Assembly: GCA_016648135.1 (NCBI GenBank)
Contig: JADDOH010010112.1
Coordinates: forward strand, 38,379 to 102,378
From: Agrypnia vestita
Taxonomy: Eukaryota; Arthropoda; Insecta; Trichoptera; Phryganeidae
Reading direction: 5' to 3'
DNA: 64,000 bases
The notes beneath the pieces are model-generated. The model saw only the letters and a program-made list of their open reading frames with translations. It did no database searches and was not told the DNA's origin. The position numbers were made by a program, and so were the translations under genes. This document shows, in pieces, positions 53,230 to 64,000 of this stretch. Positions within the stretch are counted from its first letter, which is position 1. Every line of letters starts with the position of its first letter.

Positions 53230-53660
53230 CTTGATCTGTATTGACAGGTCAGTCCTGGTCCAGCTCTCTCTCCATCTCTTTGGTGGTCTCCCTGGCGGTC
53301 GGCGTCCCTCTGGAATCCCGCGCATCACGGCTCTGGGAATACATGTCTGGTCCATTCTCTGTAGATGGTCCCTCCAGAAACTCCTATGTCTTGTATATCA
53401 CAATTTCTTTTCGATTTCTGCATTGGGTACTCTGTCTCTGAGGGTCTTGCCCGCAATGGGTCTTAGGGTCTTCATCTCGGTAGTTCTGAGAAGGTGTTTA
53501 GTTCTCACCGTGTCCGCTCTTGCTTCGATACCGTATCTCATGATAGGTCTTATGCACGTTTTATATATTGTGACTTTGCTTTCCACTAGCATATGCTTAT
53601 TGGCCCATACAGTGTCTCTTAAGCATCCGGAGATAACTGCTGCTTTGTTTGTCTGACTTT
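53230..53660 (-). mobile_element. RTE/BovB-type LINE, C-terminus
   Basis: On the minus strand KHMLVESKVTIYKTCIRPIM, RYGIEARADTVRTKHLLR, EMKTLRPIAGKTLRDRV, then after a stop/frameshift WRDHLQRMDQ and GRRPPGRPPKRWRESW. The lineage is distinct from the others here. Confidence 0.85.
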
Positions 53661-53871
53661 TGGCATGTTATCAAAATTTTTTTTATGGAATGTTTTGACA
53701 TTGTAGTTTCGGAATGCACATTAGTATGTAGGATGCCGCAGATTTTTATGATGATCAACTGATTCTACGGTATATCCTTAACATGAAAATAAGTTTACTT
53801 CGACCTCGATCTATACCTACTGTTTTACCGAAAGAAATGGATTTTCTACAACTTTAAATGAATTTGTTACA

Positions 53872-53968
53872 AGAAGCCAACAATGGGGAAAGATGGAAGG
53901 ATATACAACCAACAAGAAGCCAACAATAGGGAAAGATGGAAGGATATACAACCAACAAGAATCCAAGT
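53872..53968 (+). repeat. 46-bp direct duplication
   Basis: AGAAGCCAACAATGGGGAAA, GATGGAAGGATATACAACCA is repeated immediately with one change (ATAGGG), followed by a partial third start (ACAAGAATCC). Confidence 0.85.
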
Positions 53969-54103
53969 TGATACAACCGGCCCTAAGGCTTTGGTCATCT
54001 AGTAGGATAATGACATACTCAACTTATTTTTTCACTCATATCCTTTTGCGATTAGCATACCTACACAATATATGCGTGAATCGTAGTAATACCGTGTCGA
54101 AAA

Positions 54104-54195
54104 TAGAGATGGGTCGTTATGAACGAACTGTTCTTTTTGAACAGTTCACTCTTTCGAACTTTCTTCAACAATCGTTCATTAGTTCAATTTTAAAT
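54104..54195 (+). mobile_element. hAT MITE (TAGAGATGGG family), one end
   Basis: TAGAGATGGGTCGTTATGAA, CGAACTGTTC and TCGTTCATTAGTTC match 37532-37600. Confidence 0.7.
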
Positions 54196-54289
54196 TAATT
54201 TGGAATTCCTACCGTCGCTATGGAATGTATGATAGCTGTTTTAATCATGATGATCATAATATGGATGAAAGAATACTGCTTCATACTCT

Positions 54290-54960
54290 AGTCAAATAAA
54301 TATAGAAGTTTCATTTACCAGCGGCGACATCTATGGGATTATCCATAAACTACGTGACCTAATCAAGAGGGGAAGTTTTTGATAGAATTCTGTGCTGGGC
54401 TACGTGGATGGAGGGGGGAGAGGGTCAGAGTCGTGCTATGTAATTATTTCCTTATTTTATTAGGCACAATTAAAACATTGCAGATGTGTAATCGATAAAT
54501 CATCAAAAAATAACATTGTTTTATGTATTTTTTTATAGTTATAATATGTTTTTGTTCTTATTAACTATGAAAATGTCTTGTTCACTTTATATCCAATGAT
54601 TTAAAAATAGTTTTAGTGAGAGAAAACAGCACAAAATGTCTTCTGGAATTAATAGGAAAAAAATCTACGTTCTATTATGGGGGGAGTGTCAAAGCTATAG
54701 CCACGTTGGGGCTACATGGGAGGAGGGAAGGGTTCAAAATGGAACCACGTGGCTTATGGACGCTCCCTATATACTGTTTCATATAAATGACAAATTTCAA
54801 TCAAATAAGGTAAACGAGTTACATATACATCATATACACAACTTTCCAAAATTGATAGATATGTGGTCGATCACGGGTGGGATCGTCAAACGTTACATTT
54901 TGTAAAGTGTTCACTTTAGCCAACCTATATAAAATAGCTTCGTCTCTGTCTATAATTAAT
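54290..54960 (+). repeat. Dispersed repeat family B, longest copy
   Basis: It starts with ACCAGCGGCGACATCTATGG (compare 50634) and proceeds through AACTTTCCAAAATTGATAGA and TCAAACGTTACATTTTGTAA to AAAATAGCTTCGTCTC. The frame 54636-54905 inside it is open but has no known domain. Confidence 0.55.
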
Positions 54961-55639
54961 CTGTCTTAATTCATTTTCATTATAATTCAGTTAATGGCGA
55001 TTTTTATAATGAGTAGACAAATCAACTTTACCACCAACACCACCCCCCCCCCCCTCACTATCTCCTAATGCCAGCGATATGTATAATATATGTTTAGTGG
55101 ACAAATGAATGATTGAAAAATGAACGACAGGACACTGAACAAAACTTCCCATCACTAGTCGAAAGCAGGGTTTATCTATGTAAATATATATATATATATA
55201 GATATATATATATCTCATGGAAATACTGTGTCAATGACATGTTTGCGTGCAAACTCAAATATATCAATTATTTTCCAGGGCCGGATACCAAAAATATTTT
55301 AATTTTAGTTCATCGACGTTGACTGCGTGTTTATAAATTTCGAGTGCCCCTTTACAAGATGAGCATTTTGACTTAATTGTAACATAATTGGTAAATATAC
55401 AAAGTATGAAAAAGCAATCATTATTTAACATGTATCTATTTCAGATCGTATACCGTGAGTCTATTATAATGTATCGTAATTTTTAACTATAAGAAGGATG
55501 TACAGTGACCATAGAATAAATAATTCTTAACGTATTTCAAATTTGTTATATTATCAAAAATATTTAAGTTCATTTGAAAGATAACTTTAAAATATATAGG
55601 GGAGTACGGGGGAATTGGAGCCTACTGAGGAAAATTCCT

Positions 55640-55915
55640 ACGCACGGCTTACACATAGGTAGGTACGAATTTGATTGTCTTCAAATGGATGGCAGAAGGG
55701 GCCATCTGTCATTAATTTTGAATAATGTTGAGGAGAACAATAATGATATTTCAATTTAGCGTACCGACCAAAACATTTCGATAATGACACAGATTTTTAA
55801 TAAATCAATAAACTATTTTAAGTGTTTTTAATTTAGTGTCGTAAAATGTTGATTAAATGTAAAATTTAATGCAGATATTCCATATTGTAACGCAGATGGC
55901 CCCTTTTGTCATCGA
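55640..55915. mobile_element. MITE remnant with inverted GGGGCCATCTG
   Basis: TACGCACGGCTTACACATAG and TTTGATTGTCTTCAAATGGA resemble half of 42568-42748. GGCAGAAGGGGCCATCTGTC (55692) is mirrored by CAGATGGCCCCTTTTGTCAT (55894). Confidence 0.5.
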
Positions 55916-56274
55916 AATTTTACAGAGATTTTTTCAGATGGCTTCTTTCACCAGGTTTCTCAGGAGATTCAAATATTAATCAAGACTTATTATTGTGAAT
56001 ATATGTATGCTATTGTACTTTTAATCACAATTTTTTTGTCGTTTTAGATAATGGTTTTAGATGGATAAGTAGATACATTATTCGTAAAACAACGTTCACC
56101 TCTACTTAAAACAAGCCGCTCTGATAAAGATTAGTAATTTACCTAATACAAATCATCTCTGAGGAATAGTCTTCATCAGAGCTGCTCATATCGGTACTCC
56201 ACTACTATGTGGGAGCTGTTTTTAAAAACTACGACATTCCGATGGAAAAAATGGCATAACGAAAGCAAATCTTT

Positions 56275-56838
56275 AAAATTTTTGGCTAAATCCAAGATTA
56301 TGGTCGCCATGACGGATCTGTCTGAAAATAATTATTTTCGGTATAGTTGAGTGTCCTGATTTTAAAATAAAACAGAATTGACGCCCAAATAAGTATTAAT
56401 GAAAATATTACACTTTAAAGATTCGAAATTGCACCATACATTTTGACGTGTGATAGATGATATCTGTGGATGAAGTATAAAACAGACAAGATTTACATGA
56501 AGACAATGTTATTTATAGACAATACCAAATGTTTACGCGAATCATAGACAGTAGAAATAGGATAAATACTGAACGTTGGAACTTTTTGTTATTATTGTTG
56601 CATAATAGTTTTTACTGTTTATGGTTGTGTTTTTAGCATATATTTTTTCTATGGCTTTATTAATGACGCATAGCGCAAATTATGAAGCAATTTTCGAAAT
56701 TTTATAGTATGTATAATATTTTCTTTAATATTTATTTGAGCGTCAATTCAGTTTCATTTTGAAATCAGGACACTCAAGTATACTTTCAGAAGGATCTGTT
56801 ATGATGACAATAGTCTTGGATTGCGCCAATTTTTTTTT
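56275..56838. mobile_element. Foldback element with ~150-bp arms
   Basis: Left arm: AATCCAAGATTATGGTCGCC, GACGGATCTGTCTGAAA, TGAGTGTCCTGATTTTAAAA, AATTGACGCCCAAATAAG. Right arm, mirrored: TTATTTGAGCGTCAATTCAG, TTTGAAATCAGGACACTCAA, CAGAAGGATCTGTTATGATG, AGTCTTGGATTGCG. A related single arm is at 58228-58360. Confidence 0.75.
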
Positions 56839-57523
56839 GGTCAATCAGTAAAAAATCGCACACTTTTTCTTTATACTGATGGTAGTATTATAATTTTATG
56901 GTCTGATGGTATCGAGCTTCCGGAGTTCAGAATTTTTTATAGTCATCGATAAGTATATAAATCTGCTGCCCGCAATGATCTATCCTGTTTCGGCCCGCTC
57001 TTTCGGCTAGCCATTCACTTGTTACATCTGCGTATATAGTATCCAACAAGTATTTTCCATATATAAATATTTAAATTAACAAAAGTCAGCATACTTCATC
57101 TCACTGACTTTCATCTTCTTTCCTTTTCTTATTAGGAACCGTTCTTACTTAGTTCCCGGGGTACAAAAATGCTCTTATCTATTGGCTAAGCCACTTCTTC
57201 AGATAAGAACTTCGTTAATACGTTAGTGACAGGTGTGTCGTTTTGCCACATTAAAGATAATTATTTATAAGAACTTCGTGGAAGAAATGATCCCTTCTGC
57301 CCTCTGACTACCGATGTATTCGTAAATGTTTCTGATAGGTGCTGTCAACCCATTATATTATGTATTTTAATTTTATTTATTATTGTTGTATGTATTATAG
57401 ACACAAGGTACATACTCATATTGTATATAATACATTCTTACATTCCTAGTATGAATTCAAGGCTAAATCCATAACAGAATATGATCCACATAACAGATCA
57501 TTCTGAATGTAAATATCTTTGAA

Positions 57524-58136
57524 ATATTTAACTGTAATTTCGGATATTTTATACGCACCGTATGTATTACCGAGAAGCGAATCTCGACGTTTCGTTGGAT
57601 ACTTATCCAACGTCATCAGGAGGACGACCTTTACCCGCGGAGGTGGAGGTCGGACTGATTAGGTGCTGCTTTCTATCGCGTAAATTGTGTGCACTTTATT
57701 GTGGACTGTTCTCTTCTTCTACAATAGAGGTCGCCAGAATATCAACAGAACCGTACCTTATACCCAGATTAGTGAGGGAGTCCATTGAAATACACAAACA
57801 TCCCAATTTCAATAGAGATGACAGTTACAAACTAATTTGGCGCCCTGTTCTAACGACACTGATTCAATCCTTGAGAGAAGTTGCAGTAAAATCCGCCGAC
57901 GTAACTAGTACATATTGCACACTGGCGACCTCTATTGTAGAAGAAGAGAACACTCCACAACAAAGTGCATACAATTTACGCCCTAGAAAGCAGCACCTAA
58001 TCAGTCCGACCCCCACCTCCGCGGGTAAAGGTCGTCCTCCTGATGACGTTGGATAAGTATCCAACGAAACGTCGAGATTCGCTTCTCGGTAATACATACG
58101 GTGCGTATAAAATATCCTAAATTACAGTTAAATATG
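57524..58136. mobile_element. Penelope-derived inverted repeat, 212-bp arms
   Basis: The arms 57524-57735 and 57924-58136 are nearly exact inverse copies starting ATATTTAACTGTAATTT, then GTATGTATTACCGAGAAGCG, ATCTCGACGTTTCGTTGGA. The 188-bp middle encodes, on the + strand, LVRESIEIHKHPNFNRDD and IWRPVL, which resembles the C-terminal segment of arthropod PLE proteins. Both arms contain a hammerhead-like core (57589-57619 minus, 58040-58070 plus). Confidence 0.8.
58040..58070 (+). ncRNA. Hammerhead-like core at PLE end
   Basis: CTGATGA, one base, an 8-bp stem (GTTGGATA/TATCCAAC), GAAAC then GTC and GAG; upstream CTC can pair with the GAG as a short stem I. The mirror copy is at 57589-57619 on the minus strand. 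Confidence 0.5.
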
Positions 58137-59200
58137 TCTAACGACCGTAATAACAACCTTAACTCTTTAATCTTTGAAATAATTTAATGTACTGATTATA
58201 AAATTAAATTATTTAAACGTCAATTAATTAATTAATTGACGCTAAATAAGCATTATACGAAATATTATTACATATTAAAGTTTCGAAAATTGTACCGTAT
58301 ATTTTGATATTTCATAAGCAATATCTGAGAATAAATGTGTAAATCATAGAGAAGATTTTTTATATGGACCCGCAGAGATCTTTATGTATGGACCATATTC
58401 TTGGATTATGCCGAATTTAATGTAAAAAAATTGTTCGTCACATAATTATTGTTTATGTCTATAGAATGTAATTTTGTCTCAAATAAGTTAAGAAACTGAA
58501 CCGAATTCTACATAGTACATATTTAAAAAATATATAAATGTTAATATTTTTATATTTTTCAAAAATATTGCTCATTTTGCGTAAAAAAAAACTATGTTTT
58601 CCTACACAGATATTTTAATATTATGTATATAGATTATATAGATGAATACATTGTATTTATAAATCTTACGTAACATTTATATTTTCCTAGAAGTTTTCCT
58701 TAATTAAAAATATTTACGTACCTACTTATTATACCTGTTATTCGTGTACAAAGTATTTGTTAGAAAAACAATTTAAATATCATTTAATATTAACACTAAG
58801 ATATGTACTTTACTTAAAGTAGACACTGTTATTATTTGTGTATGTTACATTGTAGAATAAGTAATGTTTATTATTTCATGTCACAAAAATTCCATAATGG
58901 TGAAATAAAAATGTTAACAACTTTCAATTGTTTCATTTTTCCAATTTAAAATAGTATGGACTGCGGTAAATAAGCCAATAAATAATATTATTGTAATAAA
59001 ATAAATACGTACTACACTTGATTGTTTTCATCGTCTTATCAATTTTTTAATAGCTCAGCGTGTTAAACCACAGATAATAATAAATACTATACCGCGAATC
59101 GGCCAGATAAATATTTACGAAAAGTATGCGCTTCTATTTATGGTATGAAGTAAAATTATTATTGTCAATCTATAAAGTCGAAGCATTAAAAAAAGTAACC
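58137..59200. other. AT-rich, no recognised gene
   Basis: A CGTCAATTAATTAATTAATT, GACG palindrome at 58219-58243 begins a partial arm of the 56275-56838 element. The remainder is AT-rich without a call. Confidence 0.5.
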
Positions 59201-59224
59201 CATAAAAACCATGTTTTTATTATA

Positions 59225-59725
59225 CTCCCTTTCTTTGTAAAATATAACAACAATTAAAGACGAATTAAAACATATAACATAACACTAAACTTACAGTAAT
59301 TTAATATATTTCTAAAATGTCAGATGTTTTGAGCGTTGATAAGAAACTTCATGCTTTGAAGATTAAATTCTAAAAATATTTTCAAACAATTTAGATTTTC
59401 GACATTCGTAGTGAAGTACCTATTATGTATATCGACGGAGTAATTCAAATTTAGAAAATATTCCGCGACGTTATCGGGCTATCTAATCAAACTTTTCAAA
59501 TGATTCCAATTTGAAAAAACCAATAAAATTTCTAAAAATCCGAAATTATACTATATTATTTATTATACTATAATTATTAATTTTTTTAACGAAAATTTGA
59601 TAGATCTTCTTGATCGTCGCCACGAGTCTACTTGCCAAATTTCAGTTCGATTGGATCTCATGCAAAGTTTTTTTTACGGCAAGCCGGCAAGCAAGCAAGC
59701 AGACGCCGCGAGTTTATAAAGGGAG
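59225..59725 (-). mobile_element. CTCCCTTT-family MITE, long version
   Basis: CTCCCTTTCTTTG at the left and AAAGGGAG at the right, both bordered by TA. The right half, inverse of 49640-49800, includes ATCGTCGCCACGAGTCTAC and TTTCAGTTCGATTGGATCTC. About 280 bp near the left end are extra relative to 49619-49903. Confidence 0.7.
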
Positions 59726-60174
59726 TAATAGTGGATACCGTCAAACGACGTAATTCTGCCTAGTGAAATTTATTTTGTTTAAGTACCTACCTGGATTACA
59801 ACGAAGTTTAAACAAAACATTTGGTTATGAAATTAAACTGCTTGCTGGGATGACAGCACTGATCCTTTTCAAATAGCTTTTTTTTACTCAACTGCTAAAT
59901 ATAATGTTTTTTCTGAATACAGTATATATGTGGCGAGACGACAAGCGCCCAAACTTCATAATTTTTCTAAGAAAGTATAAAACGAAAGATTATGATTTTT
60001 TCCCACGCTTTTGTTTGATTCACCAGCATTCTGAATATGTTAAAATATTTTAAATTTTCGAGTTTGAGAGGCCTTTAAAATCACCAGGCAACCTAGTACT
60101 AGAAAGCAAATTAGTGTTTTGGGGTAATTTTGTCTGGTGTGAGTTGTCAAAATGTTATCTTAGATCATTAAAAA

Positions 60175-60350
60175 TAATACAGGGTTATTTGGAAATCATT
60201 AATAACATCGCAGGACTATACTCCTGCCTTGATTATGTGTCGAAAATGTTCAGGCAACCATGACCTAATAACAATAGTTATGGAGATATGCGCCACCAAA
60301 GTTGGAATTTTTTTTAATATTTCTGACGTATTTTTTGTAAAACGTTGGAA
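60175..60350 (+). mobile_element. Foldback MITE, partial arm
   Basis: ACTCCTGCCTTGATTATGTG, GTTCAGGCAACCATGACCTA and ATAGTTATGGAGATATGCG match the left arm of 43888-44416. Confidence 0.7.
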
Positions 60351-60357
60351 GATACAA

Positions 60358-60511
60358 TTTCCAAAACTTTTAGCAGAATTTAATGAATGAATTATTTTTC
60401 ATCTACTGAACTAGTGAACGACTAGTTCACTTAAGTGAACTGTACCGTTCGTTCGTTCAGTAAAGTGAACTGTTTTAAAAGAACAGTTCATTCATGAACG
60501 AATCATCTCTA
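60358..60511 (-). mobile_element. hAT MITE (TAGAGATGGG family), partial
   Basis: AGCAGAATTTAATGAATGAA, GAACTAGTGAACGACTAG and CAGTAAAGTGAACTG, ending AATCATCTCTA, match 61065-61201. Confidence 0.75.
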
Positions 60512-60622
60512 GTTTATTATAATAAGTAGTTTGTACAAGTGTAAAAGTTAGAGAACTTACGCACTTTTAGTAGTAGATTAGGCGGTCTAGCCGCATGTAA
60601 AGTACTCAAGAGTATCGTAGAC

Positions 60623-60759
60623 TAGAGAAGGGAATTTTAGAACTTTCATTCATCAGATCGTTCAGTCAAATGAACTGTTCACTTTAAATCGTCCAGTAGT
60701 TCTTTGAATTTTTGTTTTTTATCTACTTCAACTTTTGTAAAGTGAACTGTTCAATTACT

Positions 60760-60794
<35 letters not shown>

Positions 60795-61201
60795 TATATT
60801 ATATATTTAAATGCAATAAAATTGAGGGAAAAGGCTTTTGGCGACCAAACGAAAAATATGTCGCAGAAGAATATCAACAAATTTGGTGACCAAAAAAAAA
60901 ATGGTCACATGTCGAAAAAGATACTAATTCGATTCTCGAAAAAGAATGTCGATCTTTGTTATATCGCGAAAACAGAAATATACTATTCGCTACCTACGAG
61001 ATTCAATTTTCAAAAATTTCATCCCTTAACCTCCTCAAAATTTTAACTACCCAAAAATTTTAGCAGAATTTAATGAATGAATAATTTTTCATCTATTGAA
61101 CTAGTGAAAAACCAGTTCACTTACGTGAACTGTACTGTTCGTTCGTTCAGTAAAGTGAACTGTTCTAAAAGAACAGTTCCTTCATGATCGACCCATCTCT
61201 A
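60623..61201 (-). mobile_element. hAT MITE, complete, with perfect 8-bp duplication
   Basis: The ends are TAGAGAAGGGAATTTT and GACCCATCTCTA. TCGTAGAC flanks both sides (60615-60622 and 61202-61209). It is 579 bp and includes a (TA)n run at 60760-60790. Same family as 37532-37952 in opposite orientation. Confidence 0.88.
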
Positions 61202-61209
61202 TCGTAGAC

Positions 61210-62115
61210 TCTGAAAGGAATCAAAATAAAACCCAATTATGCTCTGAAATTATTGCACATTCATACTTATGAAATGTTACTAAGAACATTTATATGGTTC
61301 AGAACAAATATTATTTGATATGTACTGTCTGGTCTTCTTTTTAAAAATAAAAGTAAAAATTAAAATTAAACAATACATACTCGTATATTGCCACGACCGA
61401 AAATTTAACCTACCAACAACTATGCTGACTATTACATCACCAATTTTTGTAAGAACTACGGCATAAATTCATTAGATATAGGTACCTACTGAAAGAATTT
61501 TAGAATATTTGATGCTGTAGTTGGGCGCAGTCCTGAATGCATTTCTTGAATTGTATTAAATTTTCAATGAACCATGGGGTAATATTGTCTACCTATCTAT
61601 TGAAACGATTTGGTAATAGATACAGACGAAAGGTGCATGAACGTTGTTTATTAATATAGGTAGATATTTTAAATGCTCTTAGCACTTGTAACCGGTATTA
61701 TTCGAATTCTTAAACTATAAGTATGTTTTTTTAATGTAAGAATTTTTTAGAAGTTAAATTAGTGTATTAAAATATAATTTGGTGCTACTAGCTATTGAAA
61801 AATACTTAAAATTAAGGGTATATAACACATAAAATAATATGGCGATGGAACCACCAGTACAAAAAACAATGAAAAAACACGATCAAACAAAAAATAGTAT
61901 TATAACCAGGCAGAAAAACCCCGTTTGACGGTACCTACATACTTAAAATATTTAATTTTGAAATCACGTTCATATTTTTGGTCATCACCCCTTTTCGCGG
62001 TTTTCCTCCAACGTCTCATTTTGAAAAATCTTGATGGATACATTTCAGCTTTACACAAAGTTTTAAAAAGATCCTTGAAGAAAGATGAAACATCAAACCC
62101 ATAGGCGCGATATTA
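61210..62115. other. AT-rich, no recognised feature
   Basis: No convincing coding frame. AT-rich downstream sequence. Confidence 0.5.
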
Positions 62116-62123
62116 ACGCAATT

Positions 62124-62590
62124 AGGCCCGGTTGTTTCAAGTTGGTTTAGAATAAAAGTTCGTTTAAAGCGTAGATTTTTACGGAAACGGATCGTTTGAT
62201 TGGTGGAGAACGCCAAAATCTATGCTTTAAACGAATTTTTACTTTGATCCAACTTGAAACCGGCCCTTTAAGCCAACACCACCTACCCGGATGTTTCAAG
62301 TTGGATTAGAATCAAAGTTCGTTTAAAGCGTAGATTTTTACGGAAACGGATCGTTTGATTGGTGGAGAACGCCAAAATCTATGCTTAAACGAATTTTTAC
62401 ATTGATCCAACTTGAAACCGGCCCTTTAAGCCAACACCACCTACCCGGATGTTTCAAGTTGGATTAGAATAAAATTTCCTTTAAAGCATAGATTTTTACG
62501 AAAACAGTTCGTTTGATTGGTGGAGAACGCAAAAATCTATGCTTTAAACAAACTTTTACTTTGATCCGACTTGAAACATCCGACCCTTAG
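62124..62590 (+). repeat. Three tandem foldback units, ~159 bp each
   Basis: GTTTCAAGTTGG occurs at 62134, 62293 and 62451. Each unit is itself palindromic: GTTTCAAGTTGGATTAGAAT, AAAGTTCGTTTAAAGC, AAATCTATGC then TTTAAACGAATTTTTACTTT, GATCCAACTTGAAAC. The spacer GGCCCTTTAAGCCAACACCA, CCTACCCGGAT is the same in both gaps. Confidence 0.92.
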
Positions 62591-62990
62591 TGTACCGTAC
62601 TTCGCTCTTGCAGCTAGGCAAAGCAAAAAGATACTTGCAGTAGTATTGTGATGGCTCCTCTTCTTCGCCTTTCAGCTCGATCCTACTCCTAACTGAGTTT
62701 ACGCCTTGTTAGAGGCAAACAAGCTATCTATCTACGTCGGGTGAAGGCTCTACGGTTTTTAACGTAGTATTTCCAAACACCCTCGCTTTATTCAAGACCT
62801 CCCCAGTTCACGTTGTGTAATTTTTTGTTTCGAACTATAGGGGATGAATTGGTTTAGTGGTAACCCTAACGCAAGCTTTACTTAAATTAAATACTGGGGT
62901 ATGAAGTTCGTGAATGTTCATGGAAAACGCAAACAAAACTACCTAGCACGTCAATTAAGCCCTACGGTGCAATTGCTAAACATACTATGT
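62591..62990. other. No recognised feature
   Basis: Unassigned. Confidence 0.45.
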
Positions 62991-64000
62991 TCCGTGGCCC
63001 TATATTATTTACCTATCATTCCTATGGACTGAAACCACTGCATCTGGTGTAGCTGCGCTTCCAAAGTGCGCGGTCCTCTGCTCCCACGCCCTCTCCGCTC
63101 GATCCCCCATTGTCTTACCTGTATGGGATCGACCGCCATCCACTGGAAAGGTTAGTAACGTGCCGTTATCACATGCGCATGCACATATAGAGTACATAGA
63201 TCCCCTGAAAGCCCTCGAGTCCTTCGTAGCCGCTCCTATGGATGAGCGTCTTCGACGCCCTCGCTGATTAATAATTTTATCTTCCGCCGTTATCTCGCTG
63301 TGCTTATTCCTTACGGTCTTTTATATTTACTCTGCATTATTTTTACATCAATTACATTGTTACGTTTATTTACTAGCCGGCCTAAGTTCCGTCACCTGTA
63401 TCTGGCCCTATGTCTCATTCTAGTGGTACGGTGGGTTCTAATGGATAAAGGGGGTGTGGGAGATATGTATAAATGTATGTGTACGCGAAAAATGTGTTTG
63501 CTTTAAATTCGGCCCCTCCATACCCAAAGGCTCATCGGTGACTGATCCCATCTTCCTTCTCCCGACACGAGTTCCGGATACGTTGACCTGAGCCTGGATG
63601 CGCCTTTTCATGTTGGGCCTCTTCTGTGCAAAGTACCGCACCATCCCTCGCGTCAGTGTCTGGCGTCCGGGCTCAGAGCCAGTTTGCCCCCCTAATTCCA
63701 ACTCCTCCAGGTTAAACTAAGTTAAACTACGGTATATATACTGAAGCTACTGTAAAGATGGTCCCGGGCCACCTGTCAAGTCAAAAATATGCGAGTGGGG
63801 AGGGGAAGTTTCCTAGGCTCCCCAACCCTCGCCTGTGAGCAACTGCAGCCCATTGGCCATTCGCGACACTACAGTGACTGCAATCACCCTCCCAGGTAGT
63901 ACTTATTATAATCTGGTATGCATCAATACGTTCAATCCATTCCAGACGAGGGAAGACATCCGCACGGGTGTTGTGCCACCCGTGAAGAGCCCCCTCATAC
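62991..64000 (-). other. GC-richer unidentified block, probably transposon
   Basis: Minus-strand frames 63197-63009 and 63701-63438 have ordinary composition but no domain I recognise. The edge contains GGTGTTGTGCCACCCGTGAA, a short inverted GGGTG..CACCC repeat. GC content and CpG density are above the surroundings, in line with a young element that continues past base 64000. Confidence 0.3.

Noticed and set aside
62991..64000. Second host gene at the right edge
   Set aside because: Frames are short, broken and unrecognised; higher GC alone is not enough.

Overview
The window is AT-rich animal nuclear DNA, most likely from a moth or butterfly. The clearest gene has insect-type sequence. The repeats include Helitron-like elements with Lep1-style ends, several RTE/BovB-type and Jockey-type LINEs, two tRNA-derived SINE families, Penelope-like elements (PLEs) and many foldback miniature transposons (MITEs). 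No prokaryotic gene organisation is present, and most short ORFs on both strands are decayed transposon pieces or chance frames.

Only one host gene can be supported: the 3' part of a serotonin receptor of the 5-HT2 type on the + strand. Seven coding exons (3080-3182, 13759-13880, 26513-26699, 45229-45429, 48625-48794, 49986-50112, 51601-51781) join with matching codon phases and GT-AG borders. They encode about 362 residues, from the first extracellular loop through TM3-TM7 to a C-terminal tail ending EVNDDDC and a stop at 51779-51781. The exon(s) for the N-terminus, TM1 and TM2 lie upstream of base 1. Introns are 10.6, 12.6, 18.5, 3.2, 1.2 and 1.5 kb.

Intron 1 (3183-13758) holds LINE fragments, LTR-like repeats and a SINE. 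Intron 2 (13881-26512) holds a LINE with a tandem-repeat 3' end, a hAT remnant, a Helitron and more LINEs. Intron 3 (26700-45228) is the densest: a Jockey-type LINE on the minus strand (about 29.75-33.78 kb) is interrupted by a 2.56-kb block bounded by a 12-bp duplication and containing a PLE arranged as a ~950-bp inverted repeat, and separately by a 116-bp RTE 3' fragment with its own duplication. It also contains a Helitron, hAT MITEs with 8-bp duplications and a 529-bp foldback MITE. A hAT element with a perfect 8-bp duplication ends only 31 bp before exon 5, so it forms the sequence around the splice branch point.

Downstream of the stop (51.8-64 kb) are an alternating 148/165-bp tandem array, RTE and PLE remnants, hAT MITEs, tandem foldback units and a GC-richer unidentified block at the right edge. 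I found no second host gene there. The most unusual signals are hammerhead-ribozyme-like cores at the PLE ends (one on the sense strand of the receptor intron), the PLE palindrome, and the crowding of transposons against receptor splice sites.
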